Shown here piece by piece: positions 27,225-36,483 of a DNA stretch of 64,000 nt (position 1 is the first letter of the stretch; every line of letters starts with the position of its first letter). Source of the stretch: Blautia sp. (GTDB lineage Bacteria > Bacillota > Clostridia > Lachnospirales > Lachnospiraceae). The notes below the pieces were generated by a model. The model was not told where the DNA came from, made no database searches, and saw only the letters and a program-made list of their open reading frames with translations. A program made the translations under genes and the position numbers. The stretch covers positions 40,833 to 104,832 of the forward strand of contig JAETNR010000009.1 in NCBI GenBank assembly GCA_021772055.1, in the 5' to 3' direction.

Positions 27225-27743
27225 TTATCCTTTATATCTGGGATTTAAAAAAGCAAAATCATCTTCCTTATATTTCAGGCAGACTAATATGATCAACAGG
27301 ATGCTTGCGCATACCACATAAATATCTGCCAGATTAAATATGGGAAAATCAATTAACGAAACATAAATAAAGTCTACCACATATCCCCGAAAGACCCGGT
27401 CAATAAAATTACCGGCCGCACCGCTTTGCATCACGAAGAGAATGATAAAAAGAGGAAGATAGTACCGCTTCTTTGGAATCCGGAAAAAGAGGCAGATGCC
27501 GAGGAGGAAAAAAAGCAGGCAGACCAATACAAAAAATAATTTCCTGCCTGCCAGAAGCCCAAAAGCCATTCCGGTATTCTCCAGGTATTTCAGCTCCAGA
27601 ACACCGGGAATCAATACAACAGAGGGATGACCGGCAAGAAATACCTCTGCCAGATATTTGGTAAACTGATCCAGAGAGGTGAGAAGAAGCACGGCCAAAA
27701 GCCCGGCCGGTGCGCTTATGCCCGGAATTTTTTCTTTCTTCAT
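27225..27743 (-). CDS. lspA: Lipoprotein signal peptidase II
   Basis: 172 residues with four membrane helices. The aspartate dyad lies in GAAGNFIDRVFRGYVVDFIYV and FPIFNLADIYVV, and NTGMAFGLL matches the conserved N-T-G-x-A-F/W motif. It cleaves prolipoproteins at the lipobox Cys. Start ATG 27743 overlaps the aroB stop by four bases; rluD follows at once. Confidence 0.94.
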   Translation of the reverse strand: MKKEKIPGISAPAGLLAVLLLTSLDQFTKYLAEVFLAGHPSVVLIPGVLELKYLENTGMAFGLLAGRKLFFVLVCLLFFLLGICLFFRIPKKRYYLPLFIILFVMQSGAAGNFIDRVFRGYVVDFIYVSLIDFPIFNLADIYVVCASILLIILVCLKYKEDDFAFLNPRYKG

Positions 27744-28834
27744 ACTACGATTCTCCCGATGGCTTCCCTTAATTCTTCATCCGTTACGGTTTTATCAATA
27801 AAGCTTTTTCCGATTCCATCCATAAGAATGAATTTGATCTGTCCCTGTTCCATTTTTTTGTCTTTTCTGGTGGCCTCTAATATAGTATGGATTTCTAGGC
27901 CTTCTACATATTCCGGAAGGTCAAATAAACGGCAGCTTTCACAAATCTCTTCATATTCTTTTACAGTCAGAAGCCCTCTTTTCAGGGAAAGAAATGCAGC
28001 AGCCTTAAGGCCCAGACCTACGCACTGGCCGTGAAGAAGCTGAAAATCCTTCAGTTTTTCAACAGCATGTCCTACAGTATGCCCAAGATTCAAAAGAGCG
28101 CGCTCCCCCTGCTCCTTTGGATCCCGCTCCACAACCCCTGCTTTGATTTCGCAGCACCTGCGGATGACAGAGGAAAGCAGAGAAAGATCACAGCACCCTT
28201 TCAAAGCCGCAGAATGGGCGCATATGCCCCTGAAAAGCTTTTGGTCGCAGATTAACCCGGTCTTTAATATCTCACCCATTCCGCAGGCAAATTCAGTGTC
28301 CGGAAGGGTCTTTAAGGTATTCATATTCATATAGACAAGGCGCGGCTGATGAAAAGCTCCTACCATATTTTTGTACTGCTGGAAATCTACACCGGTCTTT
28401 CCGCCCACACTGCTGTCTACCTGGGCCAGAAGGGTTGTGGGAACCTGGATAAAATCGATTCCCCGCAGATAAGTAGCAGCGCAAAAGCCTGTAAGATCAC
28501 CAACTACGCCGCCGCCTAAAGCTACCAGGACTCCTTTCCTGTCCATTCCATGCTCGATCAGAGAGACATATAATTCCTGTACAGTAAGGAGATGCTTGCT
28601 CTTTTCTCCTGCTTCAAAGACAAAAGAAAAAATTTCTCCTGAAACTTTCATGAGACTGTTTTTGACAGTCTCAAGATAGAGAGGAGCAACATTGGTATCA
28701 GATACGATACAAAGCTTTCTGCCGGCAATCCCTTCCGCAGAAAGTGCCTCTGCAAGCTTCTGAAAATCTTCTTCAAAATATATGGGATAGGAGAAATCTC
28801 CTTCTCTTTTTACATGTAAAATCTGTTCTGCCAT
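27740..28834 (-). CDS. aroB: 3-dehydroquinate synthase
   Basis: 364 residues. Second step of the shikimate pathway, converting DAHP to 3-dehydroquinate with NAD and a divalent metal. Motifs: GGGVVGDLTGFCAATYLRG (NAD site), QVPTTLLAQVDSSVGGKTG, and the metal ligands in LLNLGHTVGHAVE. ATG 28834 follows GGAGGG; an ATG 17 codons earlier lacks a ribosome site. No other aro gene is nearby, which is usual for this cluster. Confidence 0.95.
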   Translation of the reverse strand: MAEQILHVKREGDFSYPIYFEEDFQKLAEALSAEGIAGRKLCIVSDTNVAPLYLETVKNSLMKVSGEIFSFVFEAGEKSKHLLTVQELYVSLIEHGMDRKGVLVALGGGVVGDLTGFCAATYLRGIDFIQVPTTLLAQVDSSVGGKTGVDFQQYKNMVGAFHQPRLVYMNMNTLKTLPDTEFACGMGEILKTGLICDQKLFRGICAHSAALKGCCDLSLLSSVIRRCCEIKAGVVERDPKEQGERALLNLGHTVGHAVEKLKDFQLLHGQCVGLGLKAAAFLSLKRGLLTVKEYEEICESCRLFDLPEYVEGLEIHTILEATRKDKKMEQGQIKFILMDGIGKSFIDKTVTDEELREAIGRIVV

Positions 28835-28854
28835 AAAATCCCTCCAAATATTAA

Positions 28855-29607
28855 TTATACATATCGCAGAAGCTTTACTGCACACCGTCCTTTTCTGGTA
28901 TGTCCGGTGATTCCTTCAAAGCGGAAGCGGCCCTTTCCACGAACGGAAATAATATCCCCTTCTTTAGGCTCATATCCATTGGAAGTAACCAGACGGCCGT
29001 TAACAAACACCAGACCGCTTTCAATAAAGGAGACCATACTGCTTCTGGAGCCGCCGAAGGCCAATGAGACCAGGGCATCCAGGCGTACAGAAGCACAGGT
29101 GCCGGTTACCGGCTCCAGAATGGGCTTTGGCAGCTCCTTTGGATTTTCTACCTTGCTGATCAGGATCGTGGTATGCTTTACCCTGCAGAGGTTCTCCATG
29201 AAAAATCCTGTCATTTTACGGAGACAGAAAAACCATGCTGCATTTTCCTGTACCAGAATATCTCCAATCACACTGCGGTCTACTCCAAGATTCAATAAAG
29301 CTCCCAGATAATCCCGATGGGAAAGTCCTTCCGAGAATTTCAGGGCTTTCGGCTCGATCTTCAGACAGTCAATGGGATATTCCCAGGGAAAGACAAGAGC
29401 ATCAGGATGAAAGGCCACCATCTGACGCTCTGCATGTTCATAACCGCCGCTCCATTCCGAAATGACTCCCGGAACATGGAAATGCCAGCTGTTAATCATA
29501 TTCTGTTCATTAAGATTGAGAAAATCGGAAAATGTGACAATATCCCTCTGGTAAGCAATATTGGCAAGCTCTTCAATTCTTTTTTTAAAAAATTCTTCCC
29601 GCTCCAT
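28855..29607 (-). CDS. ylmH: YlmH-like S4-domain RNA-binding protein
   Basis: 250 residues. The N-terminal two thirds match the YlmH fold (FSDFLNLNEQNMI, SHRDYLGALLNLGVDRSVIGD), and the C-terminal S4 domain reads RLDALVSLAFGGSRSSM and VNGRLVTSNGYEPKEGD. YlmH-type proteins act in ribosome quality control in Firmicutes. It is next to sepF, as in the Bacillus ylm cluster. Start ATG 29607 lies four bases after the sepF stop. Confidence 0.92.
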   Translation of the reverse strand: MEREEFFKKRIEELANIAYQRDIVTFSDFLNLNEQNMINSWHFHVPGVISEWSGGYEHAERQMVAFHPDALVFPWEYPIDCLKIEPKALKFSEGLSHRDYLGALLNLGVDRSVIGDILVQENAAWFFCLRKMTGFFMENLCRVKHTTILISKVENPKELPKPILEPVTGTCASVRLDALVSLAFGGSRSSMVSFIESGLVFVNGRLVTSNGYEPKEGDIISVRGKGRFRFEGITGHTRKGRCAVKLLRYV

Positions 29608-29611
29608 GTGC

Positions 29612-30244
29612 TTAGTAACCTGCTCTTACAGAAGGTGCGGCACCGCCCAGAATGTTCTGCAGATCTCCGGTAATATCCACATTATACGGCCCGAGTACAA
29701 AAATATAGCTGGAAACCTTCTGAAGCGTTCCTCCCAGAGAATAACATGCACCGGAAGTAAAATCAATGATGCGCTGCGCAAGCTCTACATCGATTCCTTC
29801 CAGATTCAGGATCACTGTGGAATTTTCTACCAGTGTATCCGCAATCTCTCTGGAATCCTCCATGGAAGTAGGCTTAATAACACAGACCTCCATGTTGGCA
29901 GACTGTCCTTGTTTTCTGCTGCTCCTCATTGGGGTGATCTTATTGGAAGGCAATGGACGGACCGGTTTCTCTGCCTTAGCGGCAGCAGTCTTGGCACTGG
30001 CCTTGGGAACGGATTTTACAGGAGGTTCCTCTTCGTCCAGGTCAAACTCATCATAATCATCCAGATCATCTTTCTTACGGCTGAACTTCTGGAAGAAATT
30101 CTTTTTCGGTTTTTCTTCTTCGTCATCGTCAAGAAACTCGTCCTCTTCTCCGTCATCTAATAAATTATCATCCAGAAATTCATCTTCTTCGTCGTAGTCG
30201 TCATTTAACTTGATGGCATCTAAAAACTTGTCCAAAACGCCCAT
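29612..30244 (-). CDS. sepF: Cell division protein SepF
   Basis: 210 residues, longer than Bacillus SepF (152). An N-terminal amphipathic membrane-binding helix (MGVLDKFLDAIKL) is followed by a strikingly acidic spacer (residues about 15-75, Asp/Glu rich), an Ala/Lys/Pro linker, and the C-terminal DUF552 domain (NSTVILNLEGIDVELAQRII, DFTSGACYSLGGTLQKV). It bundles FtsZ at the Z-ring. ATG 30244 has GGAG at proper distance. Confidence 0.93.
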   Translation of the reverse strand: MGVLDKFLDAIKLNDDYDEEDEFLDDNLLDDGEEDEFLDDDEEEKPKKNFFQKFSRKKDDLDDYDEFDLDEEEPPVKSVPKASAKTAAAKAEKPVRPLPSNKITPMRSSRKQGQSANMEVCVIKPTSMEDSREIADTLVENSTVILNLEGIDVELAQRIIDFTSGACYSLGGTLQKVSSYIFVLGPYNVDITGDLQNILGGAAPSVRAGY

Positions 30245-30266
30245 TTTAAATCTCCAATCTTCTATT

Positions 30267-30959
30267 CTATCGTAAATATTCTCTTTCACCGAAGATACCT
30301 GTACCTACACGTACCATCGTAGCGCCCTCCTGCACAGCGACCTCATAATCTCCGGTCATACCCATGCTAAGAACACTCATAGTAACATTATTAATGTTTT
30401 TAGCTGCAATGTCAACACTTAATTTTTTTAATTGACGAAATATTGTGCGGTTGCTTTCCGGATTTTCTACAAAAGGAGCAATCGTCATAAGCCCACGTAC
30501 TTCCAGATGGGGAAAATCACAGATCTGCAAAAGAAGAGGGATGACCTCTTCCATTCGGACTCCAAACTTGCTTTCCTCTTCTGCTACATTTACTTCAATC
30601 AGCACAGGAACGCAGATTTGATGCTTTGCTGCTTCCTGCTCAATAGTCTCTGCCAGGCGCAGGGAATCTACGGAATGAATCATGGAAACTTTATCTACAA
30701 TATACTTCACCTTGTTCCTTTGGAGATGTCCGATCATATGCCATTGGATATCTCCTGGAAGCTTGTCATATTTGTCCATAATTTCCTGTACCTTGTTTTC
30801 TCCGAAAACACGGGCATCTGCATCATAAGCCTCCTGCAAAAGCGCTGCAGGCTTGGTTTTGCTTACTGCAACCAGGGTTACTTCCCCGGGGTCTCTGCCA
30901 ACAGATTCACAGGCCTGTATAATATTGGTTCGAACCTGTTTCAAATTTTCTGCTATCAT
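30267..30959 (-). CDS. YggS/PLPBP-type pyridoxal phosphate homeostasis protein
   Basis: 230 residues, family size. VAVSKTKPAALLQEAYDA carries the PLP lysine, FGENKVQEIMDK and HMIGHLQRNKVKYIV are hallmark motifs, and LSMGMTGDYEVAVQEGATMV binds phosphate. These proteins buffer PLP and influence amino-acid metabolism without a known catalytic reaction. It sits upstream of sepF, as in most Firmicutes. Confidence 0.95.
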   Translation of the reverse strand: MIAENLKQVRTNIIQACESVGRDPGEVTLVAVSKTKPAALLQEAYDADARVFGENKVQEIMDKYDKLPGDIQWHMIGHLQRNKVKYIVDKVSMIHSVDSLRLAETIEQEAAKHQICVPVLIEVNVAEEESKFGVRMEEVIPLLLQICDFPHLEVRGLMTIAPFVENPESNRTIFRQLKKLSVDIAAKNINNVTMSVLSMGMTGDYEVAVQEGATMVRVGTGIFGEREYLR

Positions 30960-30975
30960 TCTTAAGCCTCCCTGC

Positions 30976-32472
30976 TTAATACAAAATATCTTCTTCTTTT
31001 ACTGCATCTGCATTTCTTACAATATGGTCAAAACGCGCCAGTCCGTAAGCAGTGGACTTGGACACGATGGCATATTCTTCATTCTGGTCGAGAATTTCGA
31101 TCCTTCTAAAAACGGCATAGCCTTTGTTGATGCAATAAACACCTTCCAGAACCCCAATGTCGCCGATAATATATTTGCCCTGGTTCTTCTGGTTGATAAT
31201 GGCATCCCCTTCTTTAAATTCGCTCTTGTCAATATAGTAGAGATAGGATGGCTCTTCTTTGGAATCACCCGTTCCCCCCTTGCCCGGCTGTTCTACCTTC
31301 GCATAAATGGAAACATTTTTAAAAATGGTGGTCTTTTCTCCATCTTTATCTCTGCCTTCCATCATAAAGCCCAATTCCTGGCTCTCCTCATTCAGGGTGG
31401 AGAACTCGGAAGGAATGGTATAGAATTCCTTTGTGACAATGGAGCTTAAAGGAATCTTAAGCCCGGTTACTGTATTGGTTACCAGCTCAATCTCCAGAAA
31501 ACGGTCTGTAGAATAGCGGATCAGTCCTTTGTTAAAATCAATCAGTCCGTATTTGCTGCCGTCAATCTCAACAATGGAAAAATCGCCGCTTTGGGTCATG
31601 CCGTCCTTTAAGAATTTTACCCGGATAGCAGTTCTGTCCGCAAGCTTTGCCGCCTGCTTTTCGCTTAAAGGAATGACCAGGCTCCAGCGTTCATCTGTAA
31701 TAAGGGTGTAAATGTCCTCTCCTGCCTTTACAGGATTTTCTGTTTTTAAATCTGTTTCGTGGTAAGCATTCTGATCAAAATCATCCTCTGTAATGGAGGA
31801 GACCGTTTTCCCTTCGTAGCCGTCCTTGCAGTAGAGAACAATTCCGTCAGCAGGTGCTTTTCGGATTGTCTGGTTTCCTAATGTAGCGGAGGTAGACTGA
31901 AAGCTTACCGTCTGGGAATCGGTGGAATCCCCGGAAGTATTCTGTGAGGAAAGAGGGTCTGAAATAACACCCGCATATTGCAGGATGCTTCCTTCCAGCT
32001 GGTATTTGAAGCTGTAGGTATTATTGAATTTGCTGGGGTTAAATCCCTTGGCAAAGCTTAGCATATCACTGCGTATCCTGGAAAGATCCTCCTGGCTTAA
32101 TTCTGTTTTGGTCTCCGGAACCTTCGTGCTGCTGATTCCGTATACAGCGCCGTTGGCGTTGATCTTGCTTCCTTCCCGTGCATAATAGGTGACGTATCCG
32201 CTGGAATCCGCCTGATATGTTTTTTCTTCCCGGATCGCAAGACCTGTATAGGTCTCATTTCTGGAGAGCGGTCCTGCGATAACCTGGTAAGATTCGATTT
32301 TCCGGGTGGTCAGGTATAGAACCGCACTGAAAAGCATATATAAAAGCAAAACTCCAAACAACACGGTTCCGATGTTTAATCCGAAAATACTCCGGATTCC
32401 GGACAGAATCCCGGTAACCTTTCCCGGCTTTGTTTTATTGTAATCAGGCAATGAGCTTGCCTCCTTTACCAT
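30976..32472 (-). CDS. HlyD-like membrane-anchored periplasmic-adaptor-type protein
   Basis: 498 residues. A short cytosolic N-terminus is followed by a single membrane helix (about 33-52, GTVLFGVLLLYMLFSAVLY). Outside, a lipoyl-like half-motif (SSGYVTYYAREGSKINANGA) and APADGIVLYCKDGYEG occur, followed by beta-rich sequence. Proteins of this kind sit next to yggS-sepF in many Clostridia. No partner pump or outer membrane exists here, so a role in envelope assembly is only inferred. Confidence 0.78.
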   Translation of the reverse strand: MVKEASSLPDYNKTKPGKVTGILSGIRSIFGLNIGTVLFGVLLLYMLFSAVLYLTTRKIESYQVIAGPLSRNETYTGLAIREEKTYQADSSGYVTYYAREGSKINANGAVYGISSTKVPETKTELSQEDLSRIRSDMLSFAKGFNPSKFNNTYSFKYQLEGSILQYAGVISDPLSSQNTSGDSTDSQTVSFQSTSATLGNQTIRKAPADGIVLYCKDGYEGKTVSSITEDDFDQNAYHETDLKTENPVKAGEDIYTLITDERWSLVIPLSEKQAAKLADRTAIRVKFLKDGMTQSGDFSIVEIDGSKYGLIDFNKGLIRYSTDRFLEIELVTNTVTGLKIPLSSIVTKEFYTIPSEFSTLNEESQELGFMMEGRDKDGEKTTIFKNVSIYAKVEQPGKGGTGDSKEEPSYLYYIDKSEFKEGDAIINQKNQGKYIIGDIGVLEGVYCINKGYAVFRRIEILDQNEEYAIVSKSTAYGLARFDHIVRNADAVKEEDILY

Positions 32473-32529
32473 GTTTTTATAACAAATATTTAAGTATTAT
32501 ACCATTTTCCCTATATAAAAACAAGACGC

Positions 32530-35250
32530 TTAGGAAATCCGCACTTTTTTCACAGCCCATTTTCCATAGACTCTTGTTGTGCCTTTTGTGGTATAGGCAC
32601 GTACGCCAAGGTAGTAAGTGCCTTTTTTGAGCTTCTTCAGGCTGAGTTTTTCGTATTTCCGTCCATCGTAGAGCTTATATCTGGAAGCCGGGTTTAAGGT
32701 GGTGCTTGAGAAGGACGTCTTTGTCAGTACATACTGATAGCGATAAGCACTGGAGGCCCTGGTATAAGTGACGCTGAGAGTGCCTTTTCCTGCCTTTACG
32801 CTTTTGAATTTCGGGGTTCCGGGCGTGATCCCGGAAACAGTGACTTTCAAAGGCTTCGACCATTTGCCTAAAATCTTTTTCCCGGCAGGGGTAAGATTAT
32901 ATGGCCGGACTGCAGCATAATAGGTTCCCCTGGGAAGGTACGTAAAAATGGTACCGGTTTTGGTGATGCTTCTTGCTGTTCTGTAATAGGAACCGGACCT
33001 GGTAAAGCCCGAGGATTTGCCGAGAGCAAAATCATAGCCGCTTACCTTTCCTGAGGAAGAAGCCACTTTGGCAGCAATACAGTTGCCTCTTGTTACCTTT
33101 GCATAAGAAAGGCTTTTCGTTCCCGGCACTCCTACCGTAACCTGGATCCGGACAACATCGGACCATGAACTGAATATTTTCTGGCCGGACGAGTTCAGCC
33201 GGTAGGTGTGTGCTGCCACATAGTAAGTGCCCCTTGGCAGAGAGGAAAAAACAGCAGTTCCACCGGTAATATTTTTTTTGACCTGCGTATACTTTTTTGT
33301 TTTTAAAAAGCTGGAAGATGTTCCGAGAACAAAATCACAGCCGTCTGCTTTCCCGTTATCCGGAGAAAGTTTTGCAGTGATTCCTGTATAACCGGTGACC
33401 TTTACAGATTGAAATGCCGGTTTTGCAGGTGCAATGGTGATCTTGTCATTCGTCTTCTCCCCTGTGGCTTTGATGCAGATATTGCAGTTGTAGTCAAGGT
33501 CTGTCATATCTACCCAGGTGCTTCCGTTATAGAGGTAGCTTTGTCCCGGCAGCGCCCCAAAAGCTCTGTAGCTGCTCCGCTCATGAGGAACAAAACCATT
33601 CATATGGTTAAATTGCAGCTGCATGGCAAATTTCTCTCCGGAAGCAACAGGAATCTGTTTTGTAAGATCTACTGTATAATATCCCGCATATGCAGTGCTT
33701 CCATTCTGTGTATGCACCAGAACCCCCGTATCCGGTGAGGACTTCACATAGCGGTACACGGAAATGGTGTAGGAAATAGGCGCTGCAGATGCATAAAAGC
33801 TGACTTTTTTCAGGTACTGGGCTGTGTCTGCGGTAAACACATTTGCACCGGAAATACGCATCGTACTGCTGGGGGTGGCCGGCTTTATGACTGATCCGTA
33901 GCCGGTTCCGTCATACTGATGAAGGATTTCATTGGAGGAAGAACCTAAGGGCACAGATTCCATTTCATAAAAAGAAGGGGACTTCATGGAACGGTCTTCA
34001 TAGGAAACCCAGAAAAGTCCATTTTCTCCTTTATCTGTTCCCCAGCTGTTCTGCATGAGAAAAGCACCGGGCGCGGAGGCTGCGGTAACCTTTTCATCAT
34101 CCCAGCCGATCAGCGTAACAGAGTGGTTGGGAGCTGCCGTTTGGGGTGAATAAAAACTGTTTGTTTCTGCATCATAAGGTGCCTGAAAGCCGTTGGTATA
34201 GAGACCGATCTCTACAGCTCCGTAATTCAGGATAAACTTCTTAATATCATTGATCCTGGAAACCCTGGCAGAGCCGGAGGCCGCATTTACTTCAAAAAGC
34301 CAGTAACAGTTTCTGAGTCTGGAAACAGAGGCCTTTTTTTTCTGGTCTGTGATCACGGAATCCAGGATACTTTTTTCACTTCCCGGAGAGTCTGCCGCAT
34401 CTGCCTGAAAGGACAGGGACAAAGGATAATCCTTCTCATAGGACGGACCATATCCCCGGGCAAGGGTGGCAATGCTGTAGTAGCGGTTTCCGCCAATACG
34501 GGTCCACCTGCTGTTGTTGATAGGCAGAAAAGTTTCATTGGCAGTGGAATCGGATGGATCGTCGGTTTTACCGTGGAAAGCAGAATAAGCCAGGTGGGTT
34601 TCGGAAAGACTCAGGGAGGAGTCTGCCAGCCCTTTTTTAATAAGGCCGGTTTCAATGGATTCCAGGGAACTGAAAGCCCAGCAGATACCGAGGCTTCCCT
34701 GGTCTTTTACTTTCGTACTGCCATTGACGTCCGGAAGGCTGTAGCGTACAGGCAGAGAAGATTCCTTAAGAAATTCTTGCGATGAAGAGGATTCATCGGA
34801 AAAACAGGAGACGGTATCTTCTTCTGCTAAGACCGCAGGGACTTCCTGAGAAGGTTCTGTCTCCGACCCGGTTCCGTCCTGAAATTCATTTTCTTCCGGA
34901 GCATCTGCAGAGAAAGGGACTCCGTCAGAAAATCCTTCGTTTCCTCCTTCTTCCCCGTCCCCGAAAGGATTTCCGCCCTGCTCTTCCTGCACAGGCTCTG
35001 TCTGAACAGCCCCTTCAGAGAATGCAAAAGGAGCGGCGCTGTCCTCTTCCGGAGGAAGGATCGTTTCTCCTGTAAGCTCCTCCACAGGGTCATATACCGG
35101 AATATATCCGTTTTCGGAAGGTGCTCCTTCTATCAGCTCATATAATTCATAAGTAGTTCCTGCCTGGGCAGTACTGCAGGTCCCAAGGCAAAGTGTCAGC
35201 AATGCTGCCAGAATAAAATGAAATCTTTTTTTGCGTATAAAATAAGTCAT
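32530..35250 (-). CDS. Secreted papain-family (C1) cysteine protease with C-terminal repeat modules
   Basis: 906 residues. Signal peptide (FILAALLTLCLGTCSTAQAG), then an acidic Glu/Pro-rich linker to about residue 170. The protease domain has DQGSLGICWAFSSLES (catalytic Cys), NHSVTLIGWDD (His) and LMQNSWGTDKGENGLFW (Asn), in the order of C1A peptidases. A lectin-like or jelly-roll region follows. The last 300 residues hold three repeats of about 95 residues with the motif GTYY-A-R-Y...W, as in RGTYYVAAHTYRL, RGTYYAAVRPYNL and KGTYYLGVRAYTT. ATG 35250 has GGAGG upstream; ATG 35262 includes it. No sortase signal. Confidence 0.88.
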   Translation of the reverse strand: MTYFIRKKRFHFILAALLTLCLGTCSTAQAGTTYELYELIEGAPSENGYIPVYDPVEELTGETILPPEEDSAAPFAFSEGAVQTEPVQEEQGGNPFGDGEEGGNEGFSDGVPFSADAPEENEFQDGTGSETEPSQEVPAVLAEEDTVSCFSDESSSSQEFLKESSLPVRYSLPDVNGSTKVKDQGSLGICWAFSSLESIETGLIKKGLADSSLSLSETHLAYSAFHGKTDDPSDSTANETFLPINNSRWTRIGGNRYYSIATLARGYGPSYEKDYPLSLSFQADAADSPGSEKSILDSVITDQKKKASVSRLRNCYWLFEVNAASGSARVSRINDIKKFILNYGAVEIGLYTNGFQAPYDAETNSFYSPQTAAPNHSVTLIGWDDEKVTAASAPGAFLMQNSWGTDKGENGLFWVSYEDRSMKSPSFYEMESVPLGSSSNEILHQYDGTGYGSVIKPATPSSTMRISGANVFTADTAQYLKKVSFYASAAPISYTISVYRYVKSSPDTGVLVHTQNGSTAYAGYYTVDLTKQIPVASGEKFAMQLQFNHMNGFVPHERSSYRAFGALPGQSYLYNGSTWVDMTDLDYNCNICIKATGEKTNDKITIAPAKPAFQSVKVTGYTGITAKLSPDNGKADGCDFVLGTSSSFLKTKKYTQVKKNITGGTAVFSSLPRGTYYVAAHTYRLNSSGQKIFSSWSDVVRIQVTVGVPGTKSLSYAKVTRGNCIAAKVASSSGKVSGYDFALGKSSGFTRSGSYYRTARSITKTGTIFTYLPRGTYYAAVRPYNLTPAGKKILGKWSKPLKVTVSGITPGTPKFKSVKAGKGTLSVTYTRASSAYRYQYVLTKTSFSSTTLNPASRYKLYDGRKYEKLSLKKLKKGTYYLGVRAYTTKGTTRVYGKWAVKKVRIS

Positions 35251-35321
35251 ATATTCCTCCATGCCGTATATGGCGGTAATCCAAACCGATGTTTTATTCC
35301 CGAAAGAGGGAATCTATGTAA

Positions 35322-35350
35322 ATTATAAAGGCATTTTTGCGGTTTTGCAA
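35322..35350 (-). promoter_or_regulatory. Promoter of the secreted protease
   Basis: On the minus strand, TTGCAA (35350-35345), a 17-base spacer and TATAAT (35327-35322). The leader holds a small hairpin, ATTCCC/GGGAAT, near 35299-35316. It diverges from the lexA promoter about 40 bases away. Confidence 0.7.
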
Positions 35351-35365
35351 CCTTAACCTTTACTG

Positions 35366-35393
35366 CGAACATATTTTCTCGAATATTTGTTTG
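35366..35393 (+). promoter_or_regulatory. Tandem LexA operator-like sites
   Basis: Two abutting 14-mers, CGAACATATTTTCT at 35366-35379 and CGAATATTTGTTTG at 35380-35393, resemble the Gram-positive LexA box (CGAACatatGTTCG-like), with one to three mismatches. The right-hand box overlaps the lexA -35 element, consistent with autorepression. Confidence 0.65.
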
Positions 35394-35419
35394 CATTTCG
35401 GAAAATTTTGTGTTATACT
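35391..35419 (+). promoter_or_regulatory. lexA promoter
   Basis: TTGCAT at 35391-35396, a 17-base spacer, TATACT at 35414-35419. The start site would fall near 35426, ahead of the GGAGG ribosome site at 35446-35450. Confidence 0.7.
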
Positions 35420-35459
35420 ATAAAAAATAAAAGGAAACGAACGATGGAGGGATCGTATT

Positions 35460-36080
35460 ATGGCATATGGACGAATCAGTAAGAAACAACAGGAAATCCT
35501 CGATTACATTAAGAACGAAATATTAAATCGCGGTTTCCCCCCTGCTGTCCGTGAGATCTGTGAGGCAGTGAATTTAAAATCCACATCTTCTGTACATTCG
35601 CATCTGGAAGCGTTGGAGAAGAACGGTTATATCCGCAGAGATGCAACGAAGCCCCGTGCAATCGAGATTATTGATGATAATTTTAATCTGGTTCGCCGTG
35701 AGGTAGTGAATGTTCCTCTGATAGGCACCGTAGCGGCAGGACAGCCTATTCTGGCTGTGGAGAACATTGAGAACTATTTTCCCGTTCCTGCAGAATTTAT
35801 GCCCAATGAACAGAGCTTTATGCTTCGGGTAAAGGGCGACAGTATGGTGAATGTGGGAATTTTTGATGGCGACCAGGTTTTGGTGAAGCAGCAGACAGAT
35901 GCTGACAACGGTGATATCGTAGTAGCACTGGTCGATGATTCCGCAACGGTAAAAACTTTCTATAAAGAAAAAGGCTACTACCGTCTCCAGCCGGAAAATG
36001 ACACCATGGATCCTATTATTGTTCATGGAGATATTCAGATTCTTGGGAAGGTTTTCGGAGTATTTCGTTTTTATTCCTGA
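35460..36080 (+). CDS. lexA: LexA repressor / SOS autopeptidase
   Basis: 206 residues. N-terminal winged helix ([42 protein letters not shown]) and C-terminal S24 peptidase. The cleavage site is Ala-Gly in GTVAAGQP (near 92), nucleophile Ser in [10 protein letters not shown] (near 129) and the Lys in [12 protein letters not shown] (near 166). RecA-stimulated self-cleavage derepresses the SOS regulon. Single gene between convergent and divergent neighbours; tandem operator-like sites in its promoter. Confidence 0.97.
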   Translation: MAYGRISKKQQEILDYIKNEILNRGFPPAVREICEAVNLKSTSSVHSHLEALEKNGYIRRDATKPRAIEIIDDNFNLVRREVVNVPLIGTVAAGQPILAVENIENYFPVPAEFMPNEQSFMLRVKGDSMVNVGIFDGDQVLVKQQTDADNGDIVVALVDDSATVKTFYKEKGYYRLQPENDTMDPIIVHGDIQILGKVFGVFRFYS

Positions 36081-36084
36081 AATC

Positions 36085-36118
36085 AGGAAAACTGCCGCAT
36101 TTTTGCGGCAGTTTTCCT
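36085..36118. terminator. Bidirectional terminator between lexA and rsfS
   Basis: A perfect 14-bp stem (AGGAAAACTGCCGC / GCGGCAGTTTTCCT) around a six-base loop. The stem itself carries A-tracts and T-tracts on both sides, so it can act on both strands for the convergent lexA and rsfS genes. Confidence 0.9.
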
Positions 36119-36126
36119 ATCATATC

Positions 36127-36483
36127 TTATTCCAGAAATTCTTTTGCATCCAGAACTTTTCCGTCTCTCCAGATTCTCTCCAGATCATAGAAAAGGCGGT
36201 TTTCTTCGTCAAAAACATGTACGATCAAATCGCCGTAATCCATCAAAACCCAGCTGGAATTCTTAGATCCTTCGATTTGCTTGGGCTCGAAACCTGCTCT
36301 TCCCAGCTTTTCTTCTACGTTGTCCACCAGGGCCTGAACCTGATTCTGATTGCTTCCGCTGGCAATTACAAAATAGTCTGCAATCACGGAGACTTCATGG
36401 ATATCAATGACTTTAATATCCTGCCCTTTTTTCTCATCCAAAGCCTTGCAGGCCAGACTGGTCATTTCCTGTTCTCTGCTCAT
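36127..36483 (-). CDS. rsfS: Ribosomal silencing factor RsfS
   Basis: 118 residues, family size. It binds L14 and blocks subunit joining under starvation. Motifs: DIKVIDIHEVSVIADYFVIA, SGSNQNQVQALVDNVEE, and NSSWVLMDYGDLIVHVF. ATG 36483 overlaps the yqeK stop by four bases. Last gene of the rplU operon. Confidence 0.95.
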   Translation of the reverse strand: MSREQEMTSLACKALDEKKGQDIKVIDIHEVSVIADYFVIASGSNQNQVQALVDNVEEKLGRAGFEPKQIEGSKNSSWVLMDYGDLIVHVFDEENRLFYDLERIWRDGKVLDAKEFLE

